DNA of 64,000 nucleotides from Clostridium sp. Its GTDB lineage: Bacteria; Bacillota; Clostridia; Clostridiales; Clostridiaceae. Where the stretch lies: positions 62,001 to 126,000 of the forward strand of contig NZ_JAPFDR010000004.1 of NCBI RefSeq assembly GCF_026168755.1, written 5' to 3'. The translations under genes and the position numbers were made by a program. Positions 48,622 to 57,119 of this stretch are shown here, piece after piece (the stretch's first letter is position 1; the number at the start of each line of letters is the position of its first letter). A model generated the notes under the pieces. The model searched no databases and was not told the DNA's origin. It was given only the letters and a program-made list of their open reading frames with translations.

Positions 48622-48650
48622 TTGATTTATAAATAAATTTATTTTATAAT
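48622..48650 (+). promoter_or_regulatory. Promoter of the AraC regulator gene
   Basis: TTGATT (48622-48627), a 17-base spacer and TATAAT (48645-48650). Transcription would begin around 48657, giving a leader of about 15 bases that contains the GGGAG ribosome site. Confidence 0.65.
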
Positions 48651-48671
48651 TCTGTAAAGGGAGTGAGAATT

Positions 48672-49523
48672 TTGAATAAAGAGAATTTTATGCATGAAAT
48701 AATACAACCAACTGAAAATTTAGATGCAGTTTTAAAACTGTTCAATGATCCTGGAAGTTATACAGCTAGTCATTGGCATAATTCAATAGAAATCTTATAT
48801 ATAACATCTGGTAGTTTGCAGGTTGATATTGGAAAATACTCTTATAATTTAGAGGAAGATGATTGTATATTAATTAATTCAGGAAGAGTTCATTCAACTC
48901 ATTGTATTAATGGAAATACATCTATTTTGCTACAAATACCACCTGAATTATTAAAACGTTATATACCAAATTATAAAAACTATTATTTTGATTTAAATAT
49001 TAATTCAAGTAATAATGAAGCAAAAAGGAATTTAAATATAATAAAAAATATTTTAAAAAGTATGAGAGATTTAGAAAATAATCCTTGTGATGTTTCTCAT
49101 TTACGCTTTGCAAGTCTTTTGTTTGAATTTCTTTATCAGTTATATACAAACTTCAGTATTTCAATAACTAATAATAAATTACAACATTCTCATTTATCTT
49201 TTTCTAATCTAGAACCTGTATTAGAGTTTACTAAAGAAAATTATTATAGACATATTTCTATTAAGGAAATTTCAGAGATAGCTCATCTTCAACCAGAGTA
49301 TTTTTGTAGAAAATTTAAACAATACATGGGACAAACCTATTTAGATTATTTAAATGAATTAAGACTTTCTCATATTTATATGGACTTACTTAATAGTAAT
49401 GAATTAATATCTAATATTATGGAAAGACATGGTTTTAGTAACTATAAATTATTTTATAAAATCTTTAAGAAAAAATTTAATTGTACTCCTAAAGAAGTAC
49501 GTAAAATTAATAAATCTGTCTAA
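48672..49523 (+). CDS. AraC family transcriptional regulator of the glycan locus
   Basis: A protein of about 283 residues. The N-terminal cupin sensor (SHWHNSIEILYITSGSLQVD, then INSGRVHSTH) binds sugars, and the C-terminal pair of helix-turn-helix motifs starts ISIKEISEIAHLQPEYFCRK and ends MERHGFSNYKLFYKIFKKKF. It most likely activates the divergent GH5-symporter-GH42-GH43 operon when oligosaccharide is present. The frame can open at GTG 48663, but that codon overlaps the AAGGGAG site; the TTG at 48672, nine bases further on, is preferred. A later ATG at 48690 is also possible. Confidence 0.85.
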   Translation: MNKENFMHEIIQPTENLDAVLKLFNDPGSYTASHWHNSIEILYITSGSLQVDIGKYSYNLEEDDCILINSGRVHSTHCINGNTSILLQIPPELLKRYIPNYKNYYFDLNINSSNNEAKRNLNIIKNILKSMRDLENNPCDVSHLRFASLLFEFLYQLYTNFSISITNNKLQHSHLSFSNLEPVLEFTKENYYRHISIKEISEIAHLQPEYFCRKFKQYMGQTYLDYLNELRLSHIYMDLLNSNELISNIMERHGFSNYKLFYKIFKKKFNCTPKEVRKINKSV

Positions 49524-49578
49524 ATTTAAACTATACTTTTTTATTCTATATTTTTTATAATAAAACTACAAATCAAAT

Positions 49579-49611
49579 AAGTCGCTACAAATTCTAACTT
49601 TGTAGCGACTT
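49579..49611. terminator. Terminator shared by araC-type gene and SUV3-like helicase gene
   Basis: AAGTCGCTACAAA (49579-49591) pairs perfectly with 49599-49611 around a 7-base loop. It lies between two convergent stop codons; neither flank has a long T-run. Confidence 0.75.
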
Positions 49612-49616
49612 ATTAA

Positions 49617-52331
49617 CTAATATCTTTTTCTTCTTCTACGTCCTCTAAATATAGGTTTATACCTCTCACTTCTAGATTCATGTAACATTTCCTTACAAAA
49701 TCTGCATCTATCACTTGGATAATCCCAAGATAACTTCTTACCACAAATACTACAAACTCTTTCATGATCAAGTAAATTAGTTAAAAGAAGTTCATTTATT
49801 TTATTAGCTGTCTCTTCCTTCTCATCTGCTATATATCTATTATTTATCATCATATTAAAATTCTTTGCAAAAGAATAATTTAATTCTAATGACTTATAAT
49901 AACTTTCAAGCTCATCAAGCTCCTTCTTTGAACTTATACTTTTCTTAAGAACAGGCTTCTTTAAATTTACTGCACCAGCACTATACATCTTGCAATACTC
50001 TTCCCAAAGCGCTTCTACAGCTTTATTATTTTCCTCAAAAGGAATTGTAGCCATTTTTAAAAGCTCTTCTTTAGATACATTTATATTAAGCTTCTTTAAC
50101 CTATTTAAAAGATAAATTATTCTTGTAACATCTGTTTTTTCATAATAACCTTTAACAGACATTACACTCCATGTTTTTAATGCATCTATAATATCTATAT
50201 TTATATCAAGTAGTGAATCTGGTACTCCTATAAAACACTTTTCTATTTTCTTTGTCTTAGCAGTTAAGGCATTTTTTATTAAATTGCTATCATTCATAGC
50301 TATAACATATCCTTTATTATAAATACCCTTACGTCCAGCTCTTCCTGCTATTTGCTTTATTTCAGAAACATTTAATTTTCTTAAAGATACTCCATCATAT
50401 TTTCTTGTTTCTAAAAATACAATACGTTTTATAGGAAGATTCACTCCCATTCCAATAGCATCTGTACACACTATTACTTCTGTTTCACCATCTAAAAACC
50501 TTTCAAACTGCTTCTTTCTTGTTGAATATGGAAGTGAGCCATAAATTATACTTGTTTTTATATTATTGTTAAGAAGTTGTGCAGAGACTGCAAGGGCCTT
50601 CCTTTTACCAAAAACAACTAAAGCATCTCCTGGCTTAACATCCTTATTTAAATCAAACTTTTCATCTTCAAATATAAGCTCTGTATCTCTTTTATGTTCA
50701 ACAATTTCATATGTATCATTACAATCTTTTATTAACTTAACTATTACACCCTTTGCTTCCGGAGCCATGCATATATGAATTTCTGGTGACATTACCCCTA
50801 TTATAGCTCTTGTCCATGCCCATCCTCTTTGTTTATCAGCTATCATTTGAGCTTCGTCTATAACACATACATCATAAGGAGTTCCAAGCTGCAATTTCTC
50901 AATAGTTGATGAAACATGACCTGCATATGTAATAATATCCTCCTCTTCTCCTGTTAATAATGAGCAAGGTATATTTTGAGAATTAAGTTTATCTTGAATT
51001 TCAAGTGCTAATAATCTTAACGGAGCTAAGTAAACACCAGAGTCTGCTTCCATAAGTCTTTCAATACTTGAATATGTCTTTCCTGTGTTAGTTTCACCAA
51101 CATGAAGATAGAAATGTCTTTTCATATCTCTTGTTTCTTTATATTCATATATTGGATTATCTAAAATTATCTCTTGAATTTCATCTTTTGCCTTATTTTT
51201 AATATATATGTTTTCTGATGTCCAAACTAAACCTTTTATGCATATCCATGAAATACATTCTTTAAAATCTAACATTTCATCAATAGATGGTGCTTTTTCA
51301 TTTTCTTTTAAATATTCCTTATAAAGAATATTTTCAACTACAGCAATTCTTTTTATTATTTTATTTATTTTATCTTCCTTAGATATTAGATTCCTTCTAA
51401 AGCCTGGTAAATTAACACTTTTATAATATCCAAAGACCATAGTTCTAGCATCTTCTAAGAATAAATTCATATGTTCCTGTGTCTTATAAATATTCACATT
51501 AATAAGGTTATCCAATCTTTTATCAATTGAATTAACAACCTTAACTTTAAGTCTATTTACTCCCTTTGTAGATGCACTTGCTTCTTCACAGCTTTTAACC
51601 ATAACTTGTATTAATTTTTCTTCATCATTGCTTTTATCTGCTTCTACAACTTCTGTATAGCAATCATTGACTATTCCTAATGCTGCACAACCTTTGTCAT
51701 AAATATCTAATAAAAGCTTTTCTTCTAAGGATGCTACTTTTGTGGCTACTGAGCTACCCCATCTACTTTTAAAACCATTACCTACTTCAACCTTTATTTT
51801 TTCTTCTAAACTTCTTTTTTTATCTTGACTTAACTCATCTAAGTTTAAGTCACAATACACCTTTCCATCTCTAGTTCTCTTATACCATCTAACGCTGTTC
51901 CATAGGAATTCTTCATTATATCTACTTTTGAATCTTTTATATAACTCGCCTTTTTTCTGCCCCATTATTTTTTCTACTTTTTCATATAAAACAGTGGCAA
52001 TATCCTTTGGCTCATACTTAAATACAGGCTTATCATTACTATTATTTTCAATCTCCTCTAAATCTTCAATATATGAACCTTCCCATGATAATTCATATAT
52101 AAAATCCTTCACATAAGTATAATCATAAATATTAAATGGTCCATTATCATTTAAATCTACCTTAGAATTTACATCATATTTATTGTAATTTGAATCATCT
52201 ATTTGAACCTTATTAACTTCTTTTATATATTTAACAATTTCTTTAATTGTTTCATTAATAAATTCATTATCTATATATTTAGCTATTTCATTTTTTGTTT
52301 CTTTTCTTAAGGTACACTTAATTGAACCCAT
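49617..52331 (-). CDS. SUV3-like DExH-box RNA helicase
   Basis: A 904-residue superfamily 2 helicase. Motif I is GETNTGKTYSS (near residue 407), then VYLAPLRLLALEI (Ia), VIDEAQM (II, DEAQ), GDALVVFGKR (IV), VIVCTDAIGMGVNL (V) and QIAGRAGRKG (VI). This motif set matches mitochondrial SUV3 and its bacterial relatives, which unwind structured RNA with an exoribonuclease partner. Residues 1-390 are a helical N-terminal extension. The C-terminus has a CxxC...CxxC zinc ribbon (CSICGKK, then CRFCKEM) and a basic tail (FRGRRRRKRY) fit for RNA binding. It is a single gene. Confidence 0.88.
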   Translation of the reverse strand: MGSIKCTLRKETKNEIAKYIDNEFINETIKEIVKYIKEVNKVQIDDSNYNKYDVNSKVDLNDNGPFNIYDYTYVKDFIYELSWEGSYIEDLEEIENNSNDKPVFKYEPKDIATVLYEKVEKIMGQKKGELYKRFKSRYNEEFLWNSVRWYKRTRDGKVYCDLNLDELSQDKKRSLEEKIKVEVGNGFKSRWGSSVATKVASLEEKLLLDIYDKGCAALGIVNDCYTEVVEADKSNDEEKLIQVMVKSCEEASASTKGVNRLKVKVVNSIDKRLDNLINVNIYKTQEHMNLFLEDARTMVFGYYKSVNLPGFRRNLISKEDKINKIIKRIAVVENILYKEYLKENEKAPSIDEMLDFKECISWICIKGLVWTSENIYIKNKAKDEIQEIILDNPIYEYKETRDMKRHFYLHVGETNTGKTYSSIERLMEADSGVYLAPLRLLALEIQDKLNSQNIPCSLLTGEEEDIITYAGHVSSTIEKLQLGTPYDVCVIDEAQMIADKQRGWAWTRAIIGVMSPEIHICMAPEAKGVIVKLIKDCNDTYEIVEHKRDTELIFEDEKFDLNKDVKPGDALVVFGKRKALAVSAQLLNNNIKTSIIYGSLPYSTRKKQFERFLDGETEVIVCTDAIGMGVNLPIKRIVFLETRKYDGVSLRKLNVSEIKQIAGRAGRKGIYNKGYVIAMNDSNLIKNALTAKTKKIEKCFIGVPDSLLDINIDIIDALKTWSVMSVKGYYEKTDVTRIIYLLNRLKKLNINVSKEELLKMATIPFEENNKAVEALWEEYCKMYSAGAVNLKKPVLKKSISSKKELDELESYYKSLELNYSFAKNFNMMINNRYIADEKEETANKINELLLTNLLDHERVCSICGKKLSWDYPSDRCRFCKEMLHESRSERYKPIFRGRRRRKRY

Positions 52332-52503
52332 CCCATCACTTCTTTCTAAAAATATTTAATTTAAAGTAGTTTTTATATTTCAACTCATTTCTTGTCTCAT
52401 TATAACATACTTATCATTTGTTTATATTATTAATAATACTAGATAAAACTGGATTTACATATTATAATTATAATAATAAACTAACTATAGGATGTGATTT
52501 TTT

Positions 52504-52983
52504 ATGATGATGATGTGTCCTGCTTCTAATTTACATAGAATTATAGTACATTATATATTTAATGAATTGTTAGATCAAACTGACTCCGCAAATAATGTTG
52601 GTTCTGAAGCAACTAGAATTGATGTTAATTATATTCTTAAAAATCCTAATAAAAAATATAAATATTTAGAACCGGATGTTTTTGCTGGTGGGGATTTATT
52701 ATGGAAAGGCGAAATATTAGTTTCTGCTCCTGAATTAGTTATTGAAGTTTTAAGCTTTACTACAGCTAAATATGATAGAACTGAAAAAATGGATTTGTAT
52801 AAATCTATAGGAGTAAAAGAATATATCCTAGTTTCTCAAGATGGCAGTATAGAGCTATATAGCCTAGAAAATCCTAATTATAGAGATTATATTAAAATTG
52901 ATAATATTTTTAAAAGCAATTATTTAAATATAACATTAGATTTTGATAAAATATTCACTTTAGTTAAAAATAAATTTAATTAA
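52504..52983 (+). CDS. Uma2 family endonuclease-like protein (second copy)
   Basis: A 159-residue Uma2/DUF820 protein. It has the HRIIVHYIFNELL helix, LEPDVFAGG (active-site Asp), ELVIEVLSFTTAKYDR (Glu of the PD-(D/E)XK core) and KMDLYKSIGVKEYILV. It is shorter than the 38288 member because its N-terminus is trimmed. Four consecutive ATG codons begin the frame; AGGATGTG lies seven bases before the first. The role is unknown. Confidence 0.82.
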   Translation: MMMMCPASNLHRIIVHYIFNELLDQTDSANNVGSEATRIDVNYILKNPNKKYKYLEPDVFAGGDLLWKGEILVSAPELVIEVLSFTTAKYDRTEKMDLYKSIGVKEYILVSQDGSIELYSLENPNYRDYIKIDNIFKSNYLNITLDFDKIFTLVKNKFN

Positions 52984-53010
52984 AAAATTTGCAGTATAAG
53001 GGGAGAGTAG

Positions 53011-53062
53011 GGAGAGTAGATAGATTATTGGGATAATAATCTATCTACTCTCCCTCTTTTTT
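53011..53062 (+). terminator. Terminator of the second Uma2 gene
   Basis: A perfect 19-base stem (53011-53029 with 53035-53053), a 5-base loop and a T-run on the plus strand. The arm is preceded by an extra direct copy of GGGAGAGTAG. The arm core AGAGTAGATAGATT is shared with the terminator at 5659-5699. Confidence 0.88.
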
Positions 53063-53077
53063 CAATAAAAAGTTCCT

Positions 53078-55015
53078 TTACAACACACTCCTAAAGCCTG
53101 GAATATCATCAACCTCTTCTAAATCATTATTAATAATAACAATCTCATTTCCATCAGTAACAATTCCATATTTAACAGTATCATAATTACTCATATATTC
53201 TTTAAGATGAATTACCTCTCTTTCAGCACCTTCCCCTAATCTATTAGTTTTAATAAATATAAATGGTACCTTATCCTTATTCTCATACCCATAGACAACA
53301 ACATCTATCTTTTCAGCCTTAGTTTCAATATTAACCTTAACTTCAACATCTATTAATTCTTTTGGATAACCATATCTATTTATAAGTTCATTAATAATCC
53401 ACTGTCTTGTAATTTCTTCATTTCTATAAATATCATCAATTTTATAAGCAAATAAATACTCATCAATATTAATCCTATGTAACTTTCTAAAATTACTTTT
53501 TGAATTAATCCTTAAATATTTACAACTTATATCTTTAATAAACTTAGAAGGATTTCCATCACTAGTTAAAAATAATTGTTCTGTAGCTCTAGTCATTCCT
53601 ACATACAATAGTCTTCTATCCATAGATTCCATAAAATCCATATCTTCAAACTCATTTTCAAAAGATTTTAATGGCATATATTTATCATTAAGTCCTACTA
53701 TCATAACAACCTTAAATTCTAAACCTTTAACCAAATGCATAGTAAGTAATTTAACACAATCATCACTAAAATCTACCTCATCATCATTTTCAATTTCTTT
53801 ATAAGGAATGTTACTTTTCTCTAAGTAATTTTTTATTTCTTTTAATTGATTTTTAAACCTACTTATAATTGCAATATCTTTATAATTATATTTTTCTTTC
53901 AACTCATTCTTTATTATTCCAGTAATATATTCAGCTTCTAATATCTTATTTTTAAACCCTCTATATACAGGATGAACTCCATGCTTATCAATTAATGATG
54001 GCTTTACAAAGTTATCTTCCTCAATAATATTTTTATCATCTGCAATTAAACTATATGCTGCATATGCTATTTGAATTGTTGTTCTATAACTCTTTGATAA
54101 TGATGTAGACTTACCTGTCATATCCAAGCCTATACTTGTAAAACTTCTTCCTTTTACTAACCATGCCTCTGGATAAATACTTTGTGCTGTATCTGAAACA
54201 AAGAGCATACTAGAATAACTTCTATTCATGTATAACCTTTTAATAAACTCTAATTGTACTCTTGTTAAATCTTGTGTTTCATCAACTATAATATGAGTGT
54301 ATTTCTCTTCTACATGACTTTTACCCTGCTTTAATGCTATTAATGAAATATCCTGTACATCTACTAACTTATCTTTTTTTAGATTTTCATTATACTGAAG
54401 CATAACTTCAAAAATAGCCTGTCTTATCTGAGAATTTTTTCTTAATTTATGTGGTGATTCTATATTGTTATTTGATATCCTTCCTATTCTATCAACATTT
54501 TGATACTCTTCAATATCTGTATAATTACATGATTTCATCCATCTAATTTCTTCTTTAATAAATGTTAAATTCTTTTGATCTAATACATTTATTTTTTTAT
54601 AATTTTCTCTTATTTTCATAATTGCATCTAACAGAGCCTTAGTAACTTGCTTATCATTAGCAATTTTTAATTTTTCATTTTTTGTATTCAAAATAAAATA
54701 TTTAAACATTATATTATCAATAGTCTCTATATATAGCTTGTCCTTATCTCCACTTTCATATATTCCTAATGATAATTGTTCCTCTTCTTTATTTCTTTCT
54801 ATTTCTTCATATATATATTTAACATAATTAATTAGTGATTTGTTATATGTAATAACAAGTACTTTATCATCTTTTGCATAGCAGTAATCTTTTAATAAGA
54901 ATGGTATTTTATGTACTGCTACTGTTGTTTTTCCTGATCCTGCTACTCCTTTAACTAGTACATGCCCCTTTGGCTTATTTTCAATTATTCTTCTTTGTTC
55001 ATCATTCAACCTCAT
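53078..55015 (-). CDS. UvrD/Rep-like superfamily I helicase with degenerate nuclease-like tail
   Basis: A 645-residue protein. Motif I is VKGVAGSGKTTVAVH (Walker A 23-30) and motif II IIVDETQDLTRVQL (DETQ); later motifs are SKSYRTTIQIA, LLTMHLVKGLEFKVVMI and LLYVGMTRATEQL. These define a UvrD-family DNA helicase. After the helicase core, residues 540-645 resemble the N-terminal nuclease domain of type I restriction HsdR (KIDVVVYGYENKDKVPF near 569-585). Where that family has an E-x-K, this protein reads FIFIKTN, so the catalytic Glu appears lost. It may be a helicase with a DNA-binding, non-cutting tail. The ATG is at 55015. Confidence 0.85.
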   Translation of the reverse strand: MRLNDEQRRIIENKPKGHVLVKGVAGSGKTTVAVHKIPFLLKDYCYAKDDKVLVITYNKSLINYVKYIYEEIERNKEEEQLSLGIYESGDKDKLYIETIDNIMFKYFILNTKNEKLKIANDKQVTKALLDAIMKIRENYKKINVLDQKNLTFIKEEIRWMKSCNYTDIEEYQNVDRIGRISNNNIESPHKLRKNSQIRQAIFEVMLQYNENLKKDKLVDVQDISLIALKQGKSHVEEKYTHIIVDETQDLTRVQLEFIKRLYMNRSYSSMLFVSDTAQSIYPEAWLVKGRSFTSIGLDMTGKSTSLSKSYRTTIQIAYAAYSLIADDKNIIEEDNFVKPSLIDKHGVHPVYRGFKNKILEAEYITGIIKNELKEKYNYKDIAIISRFKNQLKEIKNYLEKSNIPYKEIENDDEVDFSDDCVKLLTMHLVKGLEFKVVMIVGLNDKYMPLKSFENEFEDMDFMESMDRRLLYVGMTRATEQLFLTSDGNPSKFIKDISCKYLRINSKSNFRKLHRINIDEYLFAYKIDDIYRNEEITRQWIINELINRYGYPKELIDVEVKVNIETKAEKIDVVVYGYENKDKVPFIFIKTNRLGEGAEREVIHLKEYMSNYDTVKYGIVTDGNEIVIINNDLEEVDDIPGFRSVL

Positions 55016-55175
55016 TATTTTTTCTCATTTCCCCTTTTATTTTCTTTATAGTGTAATTATACCATATTTTGTATATTGTTTTCATTTTAATATTTCTAAA
55101 ATAAATAACAAATTATCAGCTTTACTGATATTAAATCTAAAAATATTCGTTATGACTATAAATAAAGTTAAATTA

Positions 55176-55229
55176 AATAAGCTATAGAAATATTTACTTT
55201 ATCATAAACATTTCTATAGCCTTATTAAA
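55176..55229 (-). terminator. Terminator after the alkaline phosphatase operon
   Basis: AATAAGCTATAGAAAT (from 55176) pairs with the segment ending at 55229 (ATTTCTATAGCCTTATT), one base bulged. It lies just beyond the stop of the LPXTG phosphatase. The tail on the minus strand is AT-rich rather than a pure T-run. Confidence 0.65.
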
Positions 55230-55238
55230 ATATGAAAT

Positions 55239-57119
55239 TTATCTTTTCTTTTTCTTATAAACAAACATACCTGTTACCACAGATGTAGCTCCTAATACTG
55301 CTACTAATCCACTTCCTACAAGAGTACCAGTTTGAGGTAACTTAGAACTTGATGGTTTCTTTGAAGAATTTGATGTATTATCTCCATTATTTGTTCCTGA
55401 ACTTTCTGTAGAATCTGATACTGAATCATTATTACTATTATCTTCATTGCTGTCACCAGCTACTGTATCATCAGAAACTTTTTCATTTAATATTTCTACT
55501 ACTTCATCAGCATTACCATATGCAATGCCTCCTGTTAATATAGATACTGATGACAATCTTTTATCTTCAATTTTTTCATCACCTACATATACTTCTACTA
55601 CATTGCTATTGGCAATTACTTTTAAAATTTTATCTTCTTTTTCAATTAAGAAATATGAATTTTCTGTATCATCAGTATTAACTGTAAATGTTGCACCTTC
55701 AGCTTCTACTTTATCTTTTATATCTTGATATAATATTTCACTTGCAGAATCTAAATTTAATCCTAAATTACTTGCTATATATTGAGGTAACTCTGTATTA
55801 TCAACTGTACCTCTTAGCTTTTCAACTCCTGTAGGAGCATAAACACCTAAATAAACATCTCCACCTGTATGTCCGCCAGTAGTATATCCAAGCTTCGCAC
55901 GAATTTTCATTACTTCATTTATTTGCCCATTCTTTGCATATTCAAGCTCTTCATCAGTAATATCTGTATAACCATAGTATTCTTTTATCAAGGCTTTAAC
56001 TTCTTCATCAGACTTTCCTTCTGCTAAAGAAGTAAACTTTTCTGCACTTAATTTGAAATCTTTCATTTGCATTATTGACTCTTCAAAAGTTAAATCATCA
56101 TATCCACTTGTTGTACTTTCATTACCTATACTAAATCCACTATTAGCATGATCTGTTGTGACTATAACCATTGTATCTTGCTTTTCTTTTGCATAGTCTA
56201 ATGCAACTTGAACAGCCTCGTCAAAGGCCAAAATATCTCCAATTGCTCCTGCTGGATCATTTGCATGAGCTGCCCAGTCGATTTTACTTCCTTCTATCAT
56301 TAAAAAGAATCCCTCTTCATCTTTTTCTAAGACTTCAATAGCTTTTTCAGTCATTTCTGCTAAACTAGGCTCTTCCTGATTTTCTTCTGCCACTCTATCA
56401 AAATCATATGCTAAGTCTTTTTCTGCAAATAATCCCCAAAGTTTATCTGAATTGCTTTCATTCATTTCTGACCTAGTTGTAACATAATCATAACCTAATT
56501 CCTTTATATCTTCCGTTAAATCTTTACCATCATTTCTTTTTCCACCACCAGTAGATTCAAAGAATAAACTTCCTCCACCTAATACAACTTCTATACCTTT
56601 ATATAACTGTTGTTTCATAATAGAATTGTAATCTTGCCTATTTTCAACATGAGCTGAGAAAGCTGCTGGTGTTGCATGAGTTATTTCAGAGGTAGCAATT
56701 ATACCTGTAGATAATCCATTTAATTCTGCAGCCTCTAATATTGTAGCTTGTGGTGTTCCTTCAGTATTTAACCCTACAACACCTGGATTAGTTTTATATC
56801 CTGAGGATAATGCTGTTCCTGCTGGAGCTGAATCTGTAATTGGTCCATTTGCCCATGATGTTTTAACAAATCCACTTCTAATGCTATCCATATATAATTT
56901 ATCATTACCTAAAGTTCCATCTTGAATATCGTTATAATATTTTGCTGCAGTAAGTATTCCATCGCTCATTCCATCTGCAATTAAATAAATAACATTTTTA
57001 ACCTTTTTTTCATTAGCCTTAGTAGTAAGAGGATTAATTGATCCAAATACAAGTGTACATCCTAATATTAATACTCCTGCTTTTGAAATTAATGTATTTC
57101 TAGTTTTCTTTGAAATCAT
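55239..57119 (-). CDS. Alkaline phosphatase with LPXTG cell-wall anchor
   Basis: A 626-residue secreted phosphatase. A signal peptide (residues 1-36, ending near TTKANE) is followed by IYLIADGMSDG (Asp49 metal ligand) and ITDSAPAGTALSSG with the nucleophile Ser97. The metal-binding motifs MIEGSKIDWAAHAND, TTDHANSG and GGHTGGD follow. The C-terminal end is a Ser/Asn-rich linker (about 545-590), then LPQTG (594-598), a hydrophobic helix and a KKKKR tail, the sortase signal that joins it to peptidoglycan. It frees phosphate from organic esters outside the cell. The start overlaps the stop of the preceding phosphatase gene by one base, so they share a transcript. Confidence 0.93.
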   Translation of the reverse strand: MISKKTRNTLISKAGVLILGCTLVFGSINPLTTKANEKKVKNVIYLIADGMSDGILTAAKYYNDIQDGTLGNDKLYMDSIRSGFVKTSWANGPITDSAPAGTALSSGYKTNPGVVGLNTEGTPQATILEAAELNGLSTGIIATSEITHATPAAFSAHVENRQDYNSIMKQQLYKGIEVVLGGGSLFFESTGGGKRNDGKDLTEDIKELGYDYVTTRSEMNESNSDKLWGLFAEKDLAYDFDRVAEENQEEPSLAEMTEKAIEVLEKDEEGFFLMIEGSKIDWAAHANDPAGAIGDILAFDEAVQVALDYAKEKQDTMVIVTTDHANSGFSIGNESTTSGYDDLTFEESIMQMKDFKLSAEKFTSLAEGKSDEEVKALIKEYYGYTDITDEELEYAKNGQINEVMKIRAKLGYTTGGHTGGDVYLGVYAPTGVEKLRGTVDNTELPQYIASNLGLNLDSASEILYQDIKDKVEAEGATFTVNTDDTENSYFLIEKEDKILKVIANSNVVEVYVGDEKIEDKRLSSVSILTGGIAYGNADEVVEILNEKVSDDTVAGDSNEDNSNNDSVSDSTESSGTNNGDNTSNSSKKPSSSKLPQTGTLVGSGLVAVLGATSVVTGMFVYKKKKR

